This document shows positions 6,510-14,120 of a stretch of DNA of 64,000 nt, piece after piece. The notes beneath the pieces are model-generated. The model searched no databases. It saw nothing but the letters and a program-made list of their open reading frames with translations, and was not told where the DNA came from. Both the position numbers and the translations under genes were made by a program. Position 1 is the stretch's first letter. Every line of letters starts with the position of its first letter. Source of the DNA: Clostridia bacterium (GTDB taxonomy: Bacteria; Bacillota; Clostridia; Christensenellales; UBA1242); the NCBI GenBank assembly GCA_017501645.1, contig JAFVWN010000065.1:1-64000 (forward strand). Reading direction: 5' to 3'.

Positions 6510-9500
6510 TTACTTTTTAATACTTATTTTGATACCCTCAGTTTCAAATGTTAAATCTGCATTTGTTGTATCTCCAACACTTGCGAGAGTTTCATTACAA
6601 ATATAAGCTAAATGTTCTTCTGGATAGTTACCATCAAGTGAAATTGTAATCTTATCTGTGATATTAAGTTCAAGTTGTTTTCTTGCATCTTGGATATTTC
6701 TTACAATTTCTCTAGCAATACCCTCTTTCTTTAATTCTTCAGTAATATGAAGGTCAAGAGCAACAACAATCTTGTCATCACTAAGGACAGGCTTATCACT
6801 CTTAGCAACATAAGAAACTAAAATATCTTCCTTATTAAGAACAATTTCTTCCTCTCCTGAAACAACATACTTGCCATCAACAAGCTTAATATTGCCAGAC
6901 TTAATAGCTCTTGTAATAACCGGAATCTTTGAGCCCATAGTCTTACCAACAGTAGCAAAGTTAACCTTATAATCAACTAATGCAATATCGCTAACATTTT
7001 CAATGATTTCAACAGTCTTAACATTAAGTTCTTCAGCAACAATTGACTTATATTCTTCCATAGCCTCACTATCACCCTTTCTTGCGAAAGCAACTTGAAG
7101 AAGTTCAAGAGGTTGTCTGTTTTTGATATTGTTTTTGTTTCTAATACCACGAGCAAGGTGGATAATATCTTGAACAAGGTCGATTTCTTCAAGAAGTTTT
7201 TGGTCATTATACTTCTCTGGAATATTTGCCCAGTTTTCAAGGTGAACACTTTCTTTATCAGTAAGTGCCTTGAACACCTTTTCTGCAACGATTGGAGCAA
7301 CAGGCGCAAGGATTTTTGAAACATTAGTTAATACATAATATAGTGTTTCGTAAGCGTCTTTTTTATCCTTAGTCATTTCACTGCCCCAGAATCTTCTTCT
7401 TGAGCGTCTAATGTACCAGTTAGAAAGACCATCTATTAATGAAGCAATTGGTTTTACATATTCGTCAACCAAATAGTTGTCCATACTATTTTTAATAGCC
7501 TTTTCAGTCGCATAAAGCTTAGAGAGAATCCATTTATCAAGTTTATTGTCTGGATTAGGTTCTACAGACAAATCACCCTTGAAACCGTCAATTTCGGCGT
7601 AACTTTGATAGAAGTAAGCACAGTTCCAGAATGGAAGAATTACTTGTTGTAAGCTTTCTTTGATTCCATTTTCATCAAATTGCATATCATTAACAAGCAT
7701 AGCATTTGAATCATACATATAAAGCCTGAATGCGTCTGTTCCAAAACTCTTCATAAGGTCCATAGGATCAGTATAGTTTTTAGATTTTTTAGAAAGTTTC
7801 TTACCGTCTTTTGCAAGAACAGTTCCGTGAACAACGCAGTTTTTATATGCAGGCTTATCAAATAAAGCAACAGATAAAACATGTAAATAATAGAACCAAC
7901 ATCTAATTTGACCAGTATACTCAACAACAAAATCACTTGGAGAATGCTTATCAAACCAGTCTTTATTATCAAATGGATAGTGAAGCCTTGCAAAAGGCAC
8001 ACTTCCTGATTCAAACCAGCAGTCAAGAACTTCAGGGATTCTCTTCATTTCGTGACCACATTCACACTTAAATGTAATATCGTCAAGGTATTGCTTATGA
8101 AGATTATCAACTTTTTTACCGCTAAGTTTTTCAATTTCTTCAATAGAGCCAACTACATGACGCTTGCCACATTTAGCACACTCCCAAACAGGTATTGGAG
8201 TACTCCAGTAACGGTTACGAGAGATATTCCAGTCTCTTGCATTTTCAAGCCAGTTTCCAAATCTACCAGTCTTAATGAAGTCTGGAACCCAGTTAACTTC
8301 TTTATTCTTTTCAATCAATTTTTCTTTAATCTTATCGATATTGAAATACCAAGCATCCATAGCTTTATAGATTAATGGCTTGCCACATCTCCAACAGTGT
8401 GGATAGTTATGCACAAGAGAACCATCAGCCACATAAAGATTCTTTTCTTTCAAGTATCTTACAACTTCACTGTTTGAATCAAATACATTAATACCTTCAA
8501 ACATCTTAACTGCACTTGTAAATTGACCTTTTTCATCAACAGGACAAACAAGAGGAACACCGTGTTTTTTACAAACCCAATAGTCATCCTCACCAAACGC
8601 AGGGGCAATGTGTACAATTGCGATACCTTCGCCTTCTTCTACGAAATCAGCAGGGATTACTCTAAAAGCGCCTTCATCTTTCTTAGACGCAAAACAGTCA
8701 AATAAAGGCTCATAAGTCTTACCAACAAGCTCAGCACCTTTAACAACTTTTAACACTTTTGGTTCTTCGCCAAAAACATTTTTATAGTTGCCAAGAGCAG
8801 ATTTTGCAGCAAGTAATACTTCCCCATCAACTTCTACAAACGCATAATCAATCTTTTCACCAACAGCAAGAGCCATATTTGATGGAAGAGTCCAAGGAGT
8901 TGTTGTCCAAGCCATAAAATAAACAGGCATACCATCAATTGTTTCATTTGTCTTAAATCTCGCAATAGTCCATCTGTCTTGACGAGGTCTAGTAGAATCA
9001 CTTTCACGAGTTTCACTAATTGAAAGAGCGGTTTCACATCTGTGGCAGTATGGTGTAACTCTATAGTCTTTATAAACAAGACCTTTGTTATATAGTTCTT
9101 TAAATGCCCAGATTACAGACTCCATAAAGTCTTTATCCATAGTTTTATAGGCATTATCATAATCAACCCAACGAGCCATTTGCTCAACATACTCACGCCA
9201 AGAGTCATTATTTTGAGAAACAATATCATGGCACTTGTCATTGAACACACCTACACCAATTTTGTTTTCAATTTCAGTCTTGTTTGTGATACCTAATGCT
9301 GTTTCAGCTTGAACCTCAATAGGAAGACCGTGACAGTCCCAACCCCATTGACGAGGCACTGAATAACCTTGCATAGTTTGGTATCTTGCAACCATATCTT
9401 TAATAAAAGATACTAAAACTGTTCCGTGATGAGGCTTTCCTGTTGGGAATGGTGGGCCATCATAGAAAACAATTTCTTTACCAGGGTCTTTCACTAAAGA

Positions 9501-9590
9501 TTTTTCAAATGTTTTGTCCTCTCTCCAAAACTCAAGAACATCCTCTTGTAGTTTTTGAAGCTCAGGCATTCTTTCTAATTCTTTTTTCAT
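6510..9590 (-). CDS. ileS: Isoleucyl-tRNA synthetase, type 2 (eukaryote-like)
   Basis: The enzyme charges tRNA-Ile. The ~1026-residue class I synthetase has the HIGH motif as HHGT (residues ~54-57), the KMSKS loop as KLSKK, the editing (CP1) domain, and a Cys pair region (CAKCGKR, CECGHEM). The GWDCHGLPIE signature and the length mark the eukaryote-like IleS2 class, which is often naturally mupirocin-tolerant (family knowledge; not shown here). I chose the ATG at 9590 with GGAGG 5 bp upstream; an upstream TTG at 9602 would place the RBS inside the gene. A complete isoleucine T-box leader precedes it. Confidence 0.96.
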   Translation of the reverse strand: MKKELERMPELQKLQEDVLEFWREDKTFEKSLVKDPGKEIVFYDGPPFPTGKPHHGTVLVSFIKDMVARYQTMQGYSVPRQWGWDCHGLPIEVQAETALGITNKTEIENKIGVGVFNDKCHDIVSQNNDSWREYVEQMARWVDYDNAYKTMDKDFMESVIWAFKELYNKGLVYKDYRVTPYCHRCETALSISETRESDSTRPRQDRWTIARFKTNETIDGMPVYFMAWTTTPWTLPSNMALAVGEKIDYAFVEVDGEVLLAAKSALGNYKNVFGEEPKVLKVVKGAELVGKTYEPLFDCFASKKDEGAFRVIPADFVEEGEGIAIVHIAPAFGEDDYWVCKKHGVPLVCPVDEKGQFTSAVKMFEGINVFDSNSEVVRYLKEKNLYVADGSLVHNYPHCWRCGKPLIYKAMDAWYFNIDKIKEKLIEKNKEVNWVPDFIKTGRFGNWLENARDWNISRNRYWSTPIPVWECAKCGKRHVVGSIEEIEKLSGKKVDNLHKQYLDDITFKCECGHEMKRIPEVLDCWFESGSVPFARLHYPFDNKDWFDKHSPSDFVVEYTGQIRCWFYYLHVLSVALFDKPAYKNCVVHGTVLAKDGKKLSKKSKNYTDPMDLMKSFGTDAFRLYMYDSNAMLVNDMQFDENGIKESLQQVILPFWNCAYFYQSYAEIDGFKGDLSVEPNPDNKLDKWILSKLYATEKAIKNSMDNYLVDEYVKPIASLIDGLSNWYIRRSRRRFWGSEMTKDKKDAYETLYYVLTNVSKILAPVAPIVAEKVFKALTDKESVHLENWANIPEKYNDQKLLEEIDLVQDIIHLARGIRNKNNIKNRQPLELLQVAFARKGDSEAMEEYKSIVAEELNVKTVEIIENVSDIALVDYKVNFATVGKTMGSKIPVITRAIKSGNIKLVDGKYVVSGEEEIVLNKEDILVSYVAKSDKPVLSDDKIVVALDLHITEELKKEGIAREIVRNIQDARKQLELNITDKITISLDGNYPEEHLAYICNETLASVGDTTNADLTFETEGIKISIKK

Positions 9591-9608
9591 AATTTCCTCC
9601 AAAAAAAA

Positions 9609-9873
9609 TATAGATTGGTGATATAAGAACCAATCTATACTTATCTGTATAAATTATTTATTTGGTTACCACTTATATCATCTGCACTAACATGCATGAG
9701 CCTAAGATAACGGGGGCTTCCGTAGACGCTTACTGTTGTTTCAGCATCTCTGCTCGACAAGTGATACAAAACTTAACCAATTGCAGGTATCTTCCAGCCA
9801 AGGACACCCTCTCTCTTTTGCTTGAATTTAGGTTTTGCGTGTCTTATCTCAAACGCATTTACAAAACAAATAT
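9609..9873 (-). promoter_or_regulatory. Isoleucine T-box riboswitch
   Basis: All core T-box parts can be read on the minus strand. The Stem I base GAUAAG (9843-9848) pairs with CUUGUC (9756-9761). Directly above it, an internal loop carries the specifier AUC (9763-9765, an Ile codon), closed by CAAAAC / GUUUUG. The distal Stem I has AGAGAG and GGCUGGAAG. The antiterminator is AUAAG, bulge UGGU, AACCAA (9660-9676) pairing with UUGGUU and CUUAU. The competing terminator is AUAGAUUGG / CCAAUCUAU (9610-9638), followed by eight U that abut the ileS RBS. UGGU complements the ACCA end of tRNA-Ile. Uncharged tRNA-Ile should permit read-through. Confidence 0.93.
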
Positions 9874-9902
9874 AGTTTATATCAAATATAACCAAAAGTC
9901 AA
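9874..9902 (-). promoter_or_regulatory. Promoter of the T-box-ileS transcript
   Basis: TTGACT (9897-9902), 17 bp, TAAACT (9874-9879); an alternative -10 TATAAA lies at 15 bp spacing. It sits immediately upstream of Stem I. Confidence 0.6.
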
Positions 9903-10040
9903 GAATTTAGTGATAATCAAGCATAAAAAAAAGAAATTCAGCTACTTTGCAGTGTTTCAAACAGTAACTTACTAAACAAGACCAAATTTCTTAATACTAT
10001 TATTCCCTAACCTAATAAAACGCTAGCGATATTTCAAATA

Positions 10041-10135
10041 AAAAAAGGGGAGTGGACATAATGCCCACTCACAATAAAAAAAACGGAAAAAACAAAAAAA
10101 CAAAACGGTTGCAAGGAAAGTACTTTCCTAACAAC
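10041..10135 (-). ncRNA. Candidate small RNA with own promoter and terminator
   Basis: A consensus promoter (10142-10170) is followed on the minus strand by about 95 nt without an ORF. A perfect hairpin GGAAAGTACTTTCC (10115-10128) lies near the expected 5' end, then a T-rich single-stranded stretch. A terminator hairpin GAGTGG / CCACTC (10050-10070) follows, with a six-T run. The surface gene upstream already has its own terminator at 10237-10260, so this is a separate unit. I do not recognise the RNA. Confidence 0.5.
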
Positions 10136-10141
10136 AAATAC

Positions 10142-10170
10142 AATATATCACATCTTTTCAATTTTGTCAA
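10142..10170 (-). promoter_or_regulatory. Promoter of the candidate small RNA
   Basis: TTGACA (10165-10170), 17 bp, TATATT (10142-10147) on the minus strand, with no gene between it and the terminator at 10050-10070. Confidence 0.65.
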
Positions 10171-10236
10171 TACCTTCCTAAAAATCAGGTTATATTTATT
10201 TTTTTGCCCTGCTATTTCTCCACAAAAACCAACAAA

Positions 10237-10260
10237 AAAAGACAGGTTTCCCTGTCTTTT
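10237..10260 (-). terminator. Terminator of surface gene 2
   Basis: AAAAGACAGG / CCTGTCTTTT hairpin with flanking A and T runs, 4 bp from the stop codon. Confidence 0.85.
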
Positions 10261-10263
10261 GTC

Positions 10264-11982
10264 TTATGCTATTTGTAATTTCTTTGGTAAAACAATATAT
10301 TCTTTTTTCTCTATTATCACATCTTGCAAATAAGAATTGTCAACTTGATAAGTCTTATCTTCTTCTACAACCTCAACTTCTGCACCGATTATCTTTTCCC
10401 CATTTGGAGCAAAAGTCAACCCAACTGCAGCTTTATATTGTTCAAGCGTATAGCCATAGTTGACTGTTAGAGTTCCACTACTTGAATAATAATTCCAATA
10501 AGTCCCCCAACCACTTGGTTTGCTAGAAGCATTTGCAACATCTGTATATATTACTAAACTACTTGAACATAGAGAAAATGGTGCATATGAATAACTTGAA
10601 GCAGAAATACTTGTTACACTACTTGGAATATATACACTTGTTAATCCTCTGCAATAGGAGAATGCGCTATCTCCTATACTTGTTACACTATCTGGTATTA
10701 TTAATTCCCCAGTTAATCCACTGCAATAATAAAATGCATAATCTCCTATACTTGTTACACTATCGGGTATTATTAATTCTCCGGTTAAGCCACTGCATTT
10801 ATAGAATGCAGAATTTCCTATACTTGTTACACCATTTCCTATTGTTAAACTTGTTAATTCACTGCAATACTGAAATGCAATATATCCTATACTTGTTACA
10901 CTATCGGGGATTATTAATTCTCCTGTTAATCCACTGCAATCAGTGAATGTATTATTACCTATACTTGTTACACTATCTGGGATTATTAAAGTTCCTGTTA
11001 ATCCAGAGCATGAATAAAAAGCATAATTTGAAACGCTTAAAAGCCCGTCTTGGAAGGTTATACCTGTCATTGATGTGCAGTTATAGAATGCTCCGGTAGT
11101 ACTTCCTCCTCCTGTATAAATGCTTGTTTGCACATTATTATATTCTTTTGGAAGTACTATATTTCCACTTATGCTTGTACTTGATGCTTTTATATCATAA
11201 GTGTTGGTTGTGCTATTTAATGTAAATGTAAAGTTACTTGCTGCACTTGCTGTTTTTGTATAAATGTTTATTCCCTCACTGCTCGCTGTTGCCCTTCTTG
11301 ACGCAAAAGCGATCTCTTCACTAACCGTAAGATTTACTACACCATTTGTACACTTGCTTAATTGTTCATCATAGAAATATCCGCAACAATTTTCATAATC
11401 TAATGGCATTTCACTTTCATCTATTTTGTAACTATCTCCAAGTTTGGCTATTGTTTTTAAAAGTGTTCCATCAACATAAATATTAATATTTGTTGGTGAC
11501 ATTTTTATATAATCATTTCCATCTACTAAAGCATTATCACTTATTTCTAATATACCACCACTTTCGACATAAATTGCCGGTGCATTCTCTGCAAAGTTAC
11601 CAGTGATTGTTCCGCCATTGATATAACATTCTCCACCATTTGCAACATAGATTGCTCCGCCATATTTTGCATAGTTTCCAGTGATTGTTCCGCCTGTCAT
11701 TGTGAACACCGCACCATCACTTATATATAAAGCTCCGCCTTTCTCTGCGAAGTGTCCACTTACCTCTCCACCACTCATATTATAAGTTGAGCCGGCAGAA
11801 AGATAGATTGCTCCGCCTTTTTCTACACATTCACCAGCATTAATCATATCTACTATCTCATTATTTGTATAAGAAATAGCGTATGCTTTATCTTTCCCTA
11901 AATTATTTGAGACAAAAGAAAAACCTAGACATATAATGCCTAGCGTAAACACAAAACTTAAAATTGCTTTTACTTTTTTCAT
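10264..11982 (-). CDS. Exported surface protein, GGA repeats plus BspA-type leucine-rich repeats
   Basis: The 572-residue protein has a clear signal peptide (MKKVKAILSFVFTLGIICLG...). It continues with GGAIYVANGG-type beta-helix units (~55-150) and then about seven 24-residue units of the form LTGELIIPDSVTSIGDYAF (about 290-470), the LRR_5/BspA (TpLRR) family. A conserved tail (LTVNYGYTLEQYKAAVGLTFAPN) is shared with the gene at 35614-37587, as are the signal peptide and ~130 bp upstream. BspA-type proteins often mediate adhesion (family knowledge). The tail has no sorting motif and ends LPKKLQIA. No poly-G element precedes it. Confidence 0.8.
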   Translation of the reverse strand: MKKVKAILSFVFTLGIICLGFSFVSNNLGKDKAYAISYTNNEIVDMINAGECVEKGGAIYLSAGSTYNMSGGEVSGHFAEKGGALYISDGAVFTMTGGTITGNYAKYGGAIYVANGGECYINGGTITGNFAENAPAIYVESGGILEISDNALVDGNDYIKMSPTNINIYVDGTLLKTIAKLGDSYKIDESEMPLDYENCCGYFYDEQLSKCTNGVVNLTVSEEIAFASRRATASSEGINIYTKTASAASNFTFTLNSTTNTYDIKASSTSISGNIVLPKEYNNVQTSIYTGGGSTTGAFYNCTSMTGITFQDGLLSVSNYAFYSCSGLTGTLIIPDSVTSIGNNTFTDCSGLTGELIIPDSVTSIGYIAFQYCSELTSLTIGNGVTSIGNSAFYKCSGLTGELIIPDSVTSIGDYAFYYCSGLTGELIIPDSVTSIGDSAFSYCRGLTSVYIPSSVTSISASSYSYAPFSLCSSSLVIYTDVANASSKPSGWGTYWNYYSSSGTLTVNYGYTLEQYKAAVGLTFAPNGEKIIGAEVEVVEEDKTYQVDNSYLQDVIIEKKEYIVLPKKLQIA

Positions 11983-12009
11983 TCTTTCTCCGCCTTTTGT
12001 TAGTTTGCA

Positions 12010-12045
12010 CCTTTACACATATTATTATATATAATATTTTCAAAA
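12010..12045 (-). promoter_or_regulatory. Conserved upstream segment of the BspA-like genes
   Basis: CCTTTACACATATTATTAT and the AT-rich stretch after it recur at 37619-37654, upstream of the paralogue at 35614. On the minus strand it contains TTGAAAA and several TATAAT-like hexamers, so it is probably a shared promoter or operator, but I cannot fix one -35/-10 pair. Confidence 0.45.
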
Positions 12046-12087
12046 ACTCCAAATGATTTTTGGGAGTATATTTGAAAATTTGTAATA

Positions 12088-12138
12088 AAAAAATCCCAAG
12101 CAGGCGCTTATATATAATAAGTAACTGTTTGGGATTGT
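12088..12138 (-). terminator. Terminator of rplM-rpsI
   Basis: AATCCCAAG (12092-12100) pairs with the TTTGGGATT arm (12128-12136), with a T run on the minus-strand side. Confidence 0.8.
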
Positions 12139-12178
12139 TTTTGTTAACAAAGTTAGACGGCTGATTGTCAGTCTGAAA

Positions 12179-12589
12179 CTATCTCTTAGAGAATTGTGGA
12201 GCTTTACGAGCCTTCTTAAGACCGTATTTCTTTCTTTCCTTCATTCTTGGGTCACGAGTTAAGAAGCCTGCTTTCTTAATGTCAGCTTTGTAAGCTTCGT
12301 TAGAAAGAACTAAAGCACGAGCAATACCATGACGGCAAGCACCAGCTTGACCAGCAAGCCCGCCACCATAAACATTAACCATTACATCATACTTATTCTC
12401 AACACCTACAAGGACTAGAGGTTGCTTAACAATAGTGATAAGAGTATCAAGTTTAAAATATTCATCAACTGGGAGTTTATTAACTACAATTTTGCCCTCG
12501 CCCGGCATAATTCTAACTCTAGCAATGGCTTTTTTTCTTCTACCAGTGCCCCAGATTTGTTCTTTTTTAGCTGTAACTTTCTTTGCCAT
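12179..12589 (-). CDS. rpsI: 30S ribosomal protein S9
   Basis: The 136-residue S9 has the N-terminal [14 protein letters not shown] signature, the [19 protein letters not shown] core and the basic tail ending KAPQFSKR that reaches the ribosomal P site. It lies 8 bp after rplM with the RBS in that gap, in the universally conserved rplM-rpsI operon. Confidence 0.98.
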   Translation of the reverse strand: MAKKVTAKKEQIWGTGRRKKAIARVRIMPGEGKIVVNKLPVDEYFKLDTLITIVKQPLVLVGVENKYDVMVNVYGGGLAGQAGACRHGIARALVLSNEAYKADIKKAGFLTRDPRMKERKKYGLKKARKAPQFSKR

Positions 12590-12597
12590 AATATCTC

Positions 12598-13038
12598 CTA
12601 CCTTTTACCTTCAAGAGTGATAACTTCAGGTTTTTGAGCCTCATGACCGTGCTCAGCACCTTTGTAAACTCTAAGTTTTTTAATCATTTGTCTACCGATA
12701 CGATTTTTAGGAAGCATACCCTTAACAGCTTCAAAAACAGCCTTATCAGATTTGTTTTTAAGCATATCCTTATATTGGATTTCCTTAAGACCGCCAACAT
12801 AAAGAGTGTGATAACGATAATACTTTTGTTCCATCTTCTTACCAGTAAGAACTACTTTATCAGTATTGATAACAATAACATGGTCACCAGCGTCCACATT
12901 TGGAGTGAATTCTGGTTTATTTTTACCACGAAGAATAGTAGCAACTTGACTTGCGAGTCTGCCAAGAGGCATATCAGTTGCGTCTACTAAATACCATTTA
13001 TCAGATTTATTTGCTGGATTGTGAATATAAGTTTTCAT
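12598..13038 (-). CDS. rplM: 50S ribosomal protein L13
   Basis: The 146-residue protein of the large subunit shows [16 protein letters not shown] near the N-terminus, [16 protein letters not shown] and the [12 protein letters not shown] motif. It is first in the rplM-rpsI operon. The ~90-nt leader between promoter and gene contains two interleaved helices and probably carries the autoregulatory site (see that entry). The ribosome binding site AAGGGAAA is weak, which suits control at initiation. Confidence 0.98.
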   Translation of the reverse strand: MKTYIHNPANKSDKWYLVDATDMPLGRLASQVATILRGKNKPEFTPNVDAGDHVIVINTDKVVLTGKKMEQKYYRYHTLYVGGLKEIQYKDMLKNKSDKAVFEAVKGMLPKNRIGRQMIKKLRVYKGAEHGHEAQKPEVITLEGKR

Positions 13039-13120
13039 AACATTTCCCTTAATTTATTATATTTCCGCCGATAATTATGAATAGTGTGAGATGTTAGCCT
13101 AGACATAATTAATCACTATG
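13039..13120 (-). promoter_or_regulatory. Structured 5' leader of rplM (L13 leader-like)
   Basis: On the minus strand AUAGUG (13114-13119) pairs with CACUAU (13081-13086), and AAUUAUG (13104-13110) pairs with CAUAAUU (13073-13079). The order is 1-2-1'-2', so the helices interleave as an H-type pseudoknot or exclude each other. L13 leaders with regulatory structure are known in Bacilli (Rfam L13_leader); whether this belongs to that family is inference. Confidence 0.6.
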
Positions 13121-13127
13121 CTTTGAT

Positions 13128-13156
13128 ATTCTATAACAATTATCTCAATAAGTCAA
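13128..13156 (-). promoter_or_regulatory. Promoter of rplM-rpsI
   Basis: TTGACT (13151-13156), 17 bp, TAGAAT (13128-13133) on the minus strand, followed by the structured leader. Confidence 0.8.
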
Positions 13157-13242
13157 TAATTTTTTTAATTTTTTATCAAAATTTGTTTGACATTTCGCAA
13201 TTTTTTGCACAAAACACACCGAACCGTTGTAAAAAGATGCTT

Positions 13243-13980
13243 TTAGTACTCAACATTTAACAGATATAAAGCATACGGAGGCATTGTTTTCCCAGAAAGA
13301 GCCCTGTTTTTTCCATCAATCACACACTTCATATCTCTTGGAAGTTTGAGGCCTTTGCCAATATCTATAAGCGTTCCCATAATAATTCGCACCATATTAT
13401 ACAAAAATCCATTACCACAAATTCTAAACTCAAACTCTTTTTCTCCGGTTTGAATGATATCCGCAGAATAGATTTCTCTTACAAAATTTGTCTTTCCACT
13501 TTTTCTTGCAACAAACGAAGTGAAATCAAATTCACCAATAAGATACTTACAGGCTTCTTTCATCTTGCAAACATCAACCTCTTCATTTACTCTTAAAGCC
13601 TTATTATTGTACAATGGTCTTTCAGTTCTTGACAAATAGAATTTATATGCATAAGTTTTTCTTTTTGCTGAAAATCTTGCATCAAAGTCACTCCCCACCC
13701 TTTCAGCCTTAACAACTTTTACATCATCAGGAAGAAATGCATTTATGCTATCTGCCACCCTTTTATTCTTAATTTCTTTAGGCTCATCATAATGAACAAC
13801 CGCACCAAGAGCGTGAACACCCGCATCAGTTCTTCCTGAAGCATAAGTAATCACTTCCATATTATAAATAGAATAAAGTGCTTTTTCCAGTTCTGCTTGA
13901 ACTGTTCTTTTGTTTGGTTGAACTTGATAACCACAAAAATTTGTTCCGTCATATTCTAAAGTAAGTTTAATTCTTTCCAT
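13243..13980 (-). CDS. truA: tRNA pseudouridine(38-40) synthase
   Basis: TruA isomerises uridines 38-40 in the tRNA anticodon arm. The ~245-residue protein has the N-terminal EYDGTNFCGYQVQPN motif, the catalytic aspartate in SGRTDAGVHALG (near residue 52), and the C-terminal NGFLYNMVRIIMG motif. I chose the ATG at 13980 with AAGGTGG 5 bp upstream; a GTG at 13989 sits inside the RBS. It lies upstream of rplM, the usual order, but rplM has its own promoter. Confidence 0.95.
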   Translation of the reverse strand: MERIKLTLEYDGTNFCGYQVQPNKRTVQAELEKALYSIYNMEVITYASGRTDAGVHALGAVVHYDEPKEIKNKRVADSINAFLPDDVKVVKAERVGSDFDARFSAKRKTYAYKFYLSRTERPLYNNKALRVNEEVDVCKMKEACKYLIGEFDFTSFVARKSGKTNFVREIYSADIIQTGEKEFEFRICGNGFLYNMVRIIMGTLIDIGKGLKLPRDMKCVIDGKNRALSGKTMPPYALYLLNVEY

Positions 13981-14059
13981 AAAAACCACCTTTACACAAC
14001 AAGTATAACATATAAACTTAAAATTTGGAAATACTTTTTTCTAAAATCGCAGTATTGAT

Positions 14060-14089
14060 TTGACTTATAATTTTAAATAAATATATAAT
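14060..14089 (+). promoter_or_regulatory. Promoter of the PFOR gene
   Basis: TTGACT (14060-14065), 18 bp, TATAAT (14084-14089), ending 31 bp before the ATG; RBS AGAGGTG. Confidence 0.8.
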
Positions 14090-14120
14090 TAAAAGGTAAA
14101 AATACTAAAAGAGGTGCAAA

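Noticed and set aside
10052..10333. Plus-strand ORF of 93 codons
   Set aside because: Extremely Lys/Asn-rich, crosses a minus-strand promoter, terminator and the 3' end of the surface gene; no RBS.
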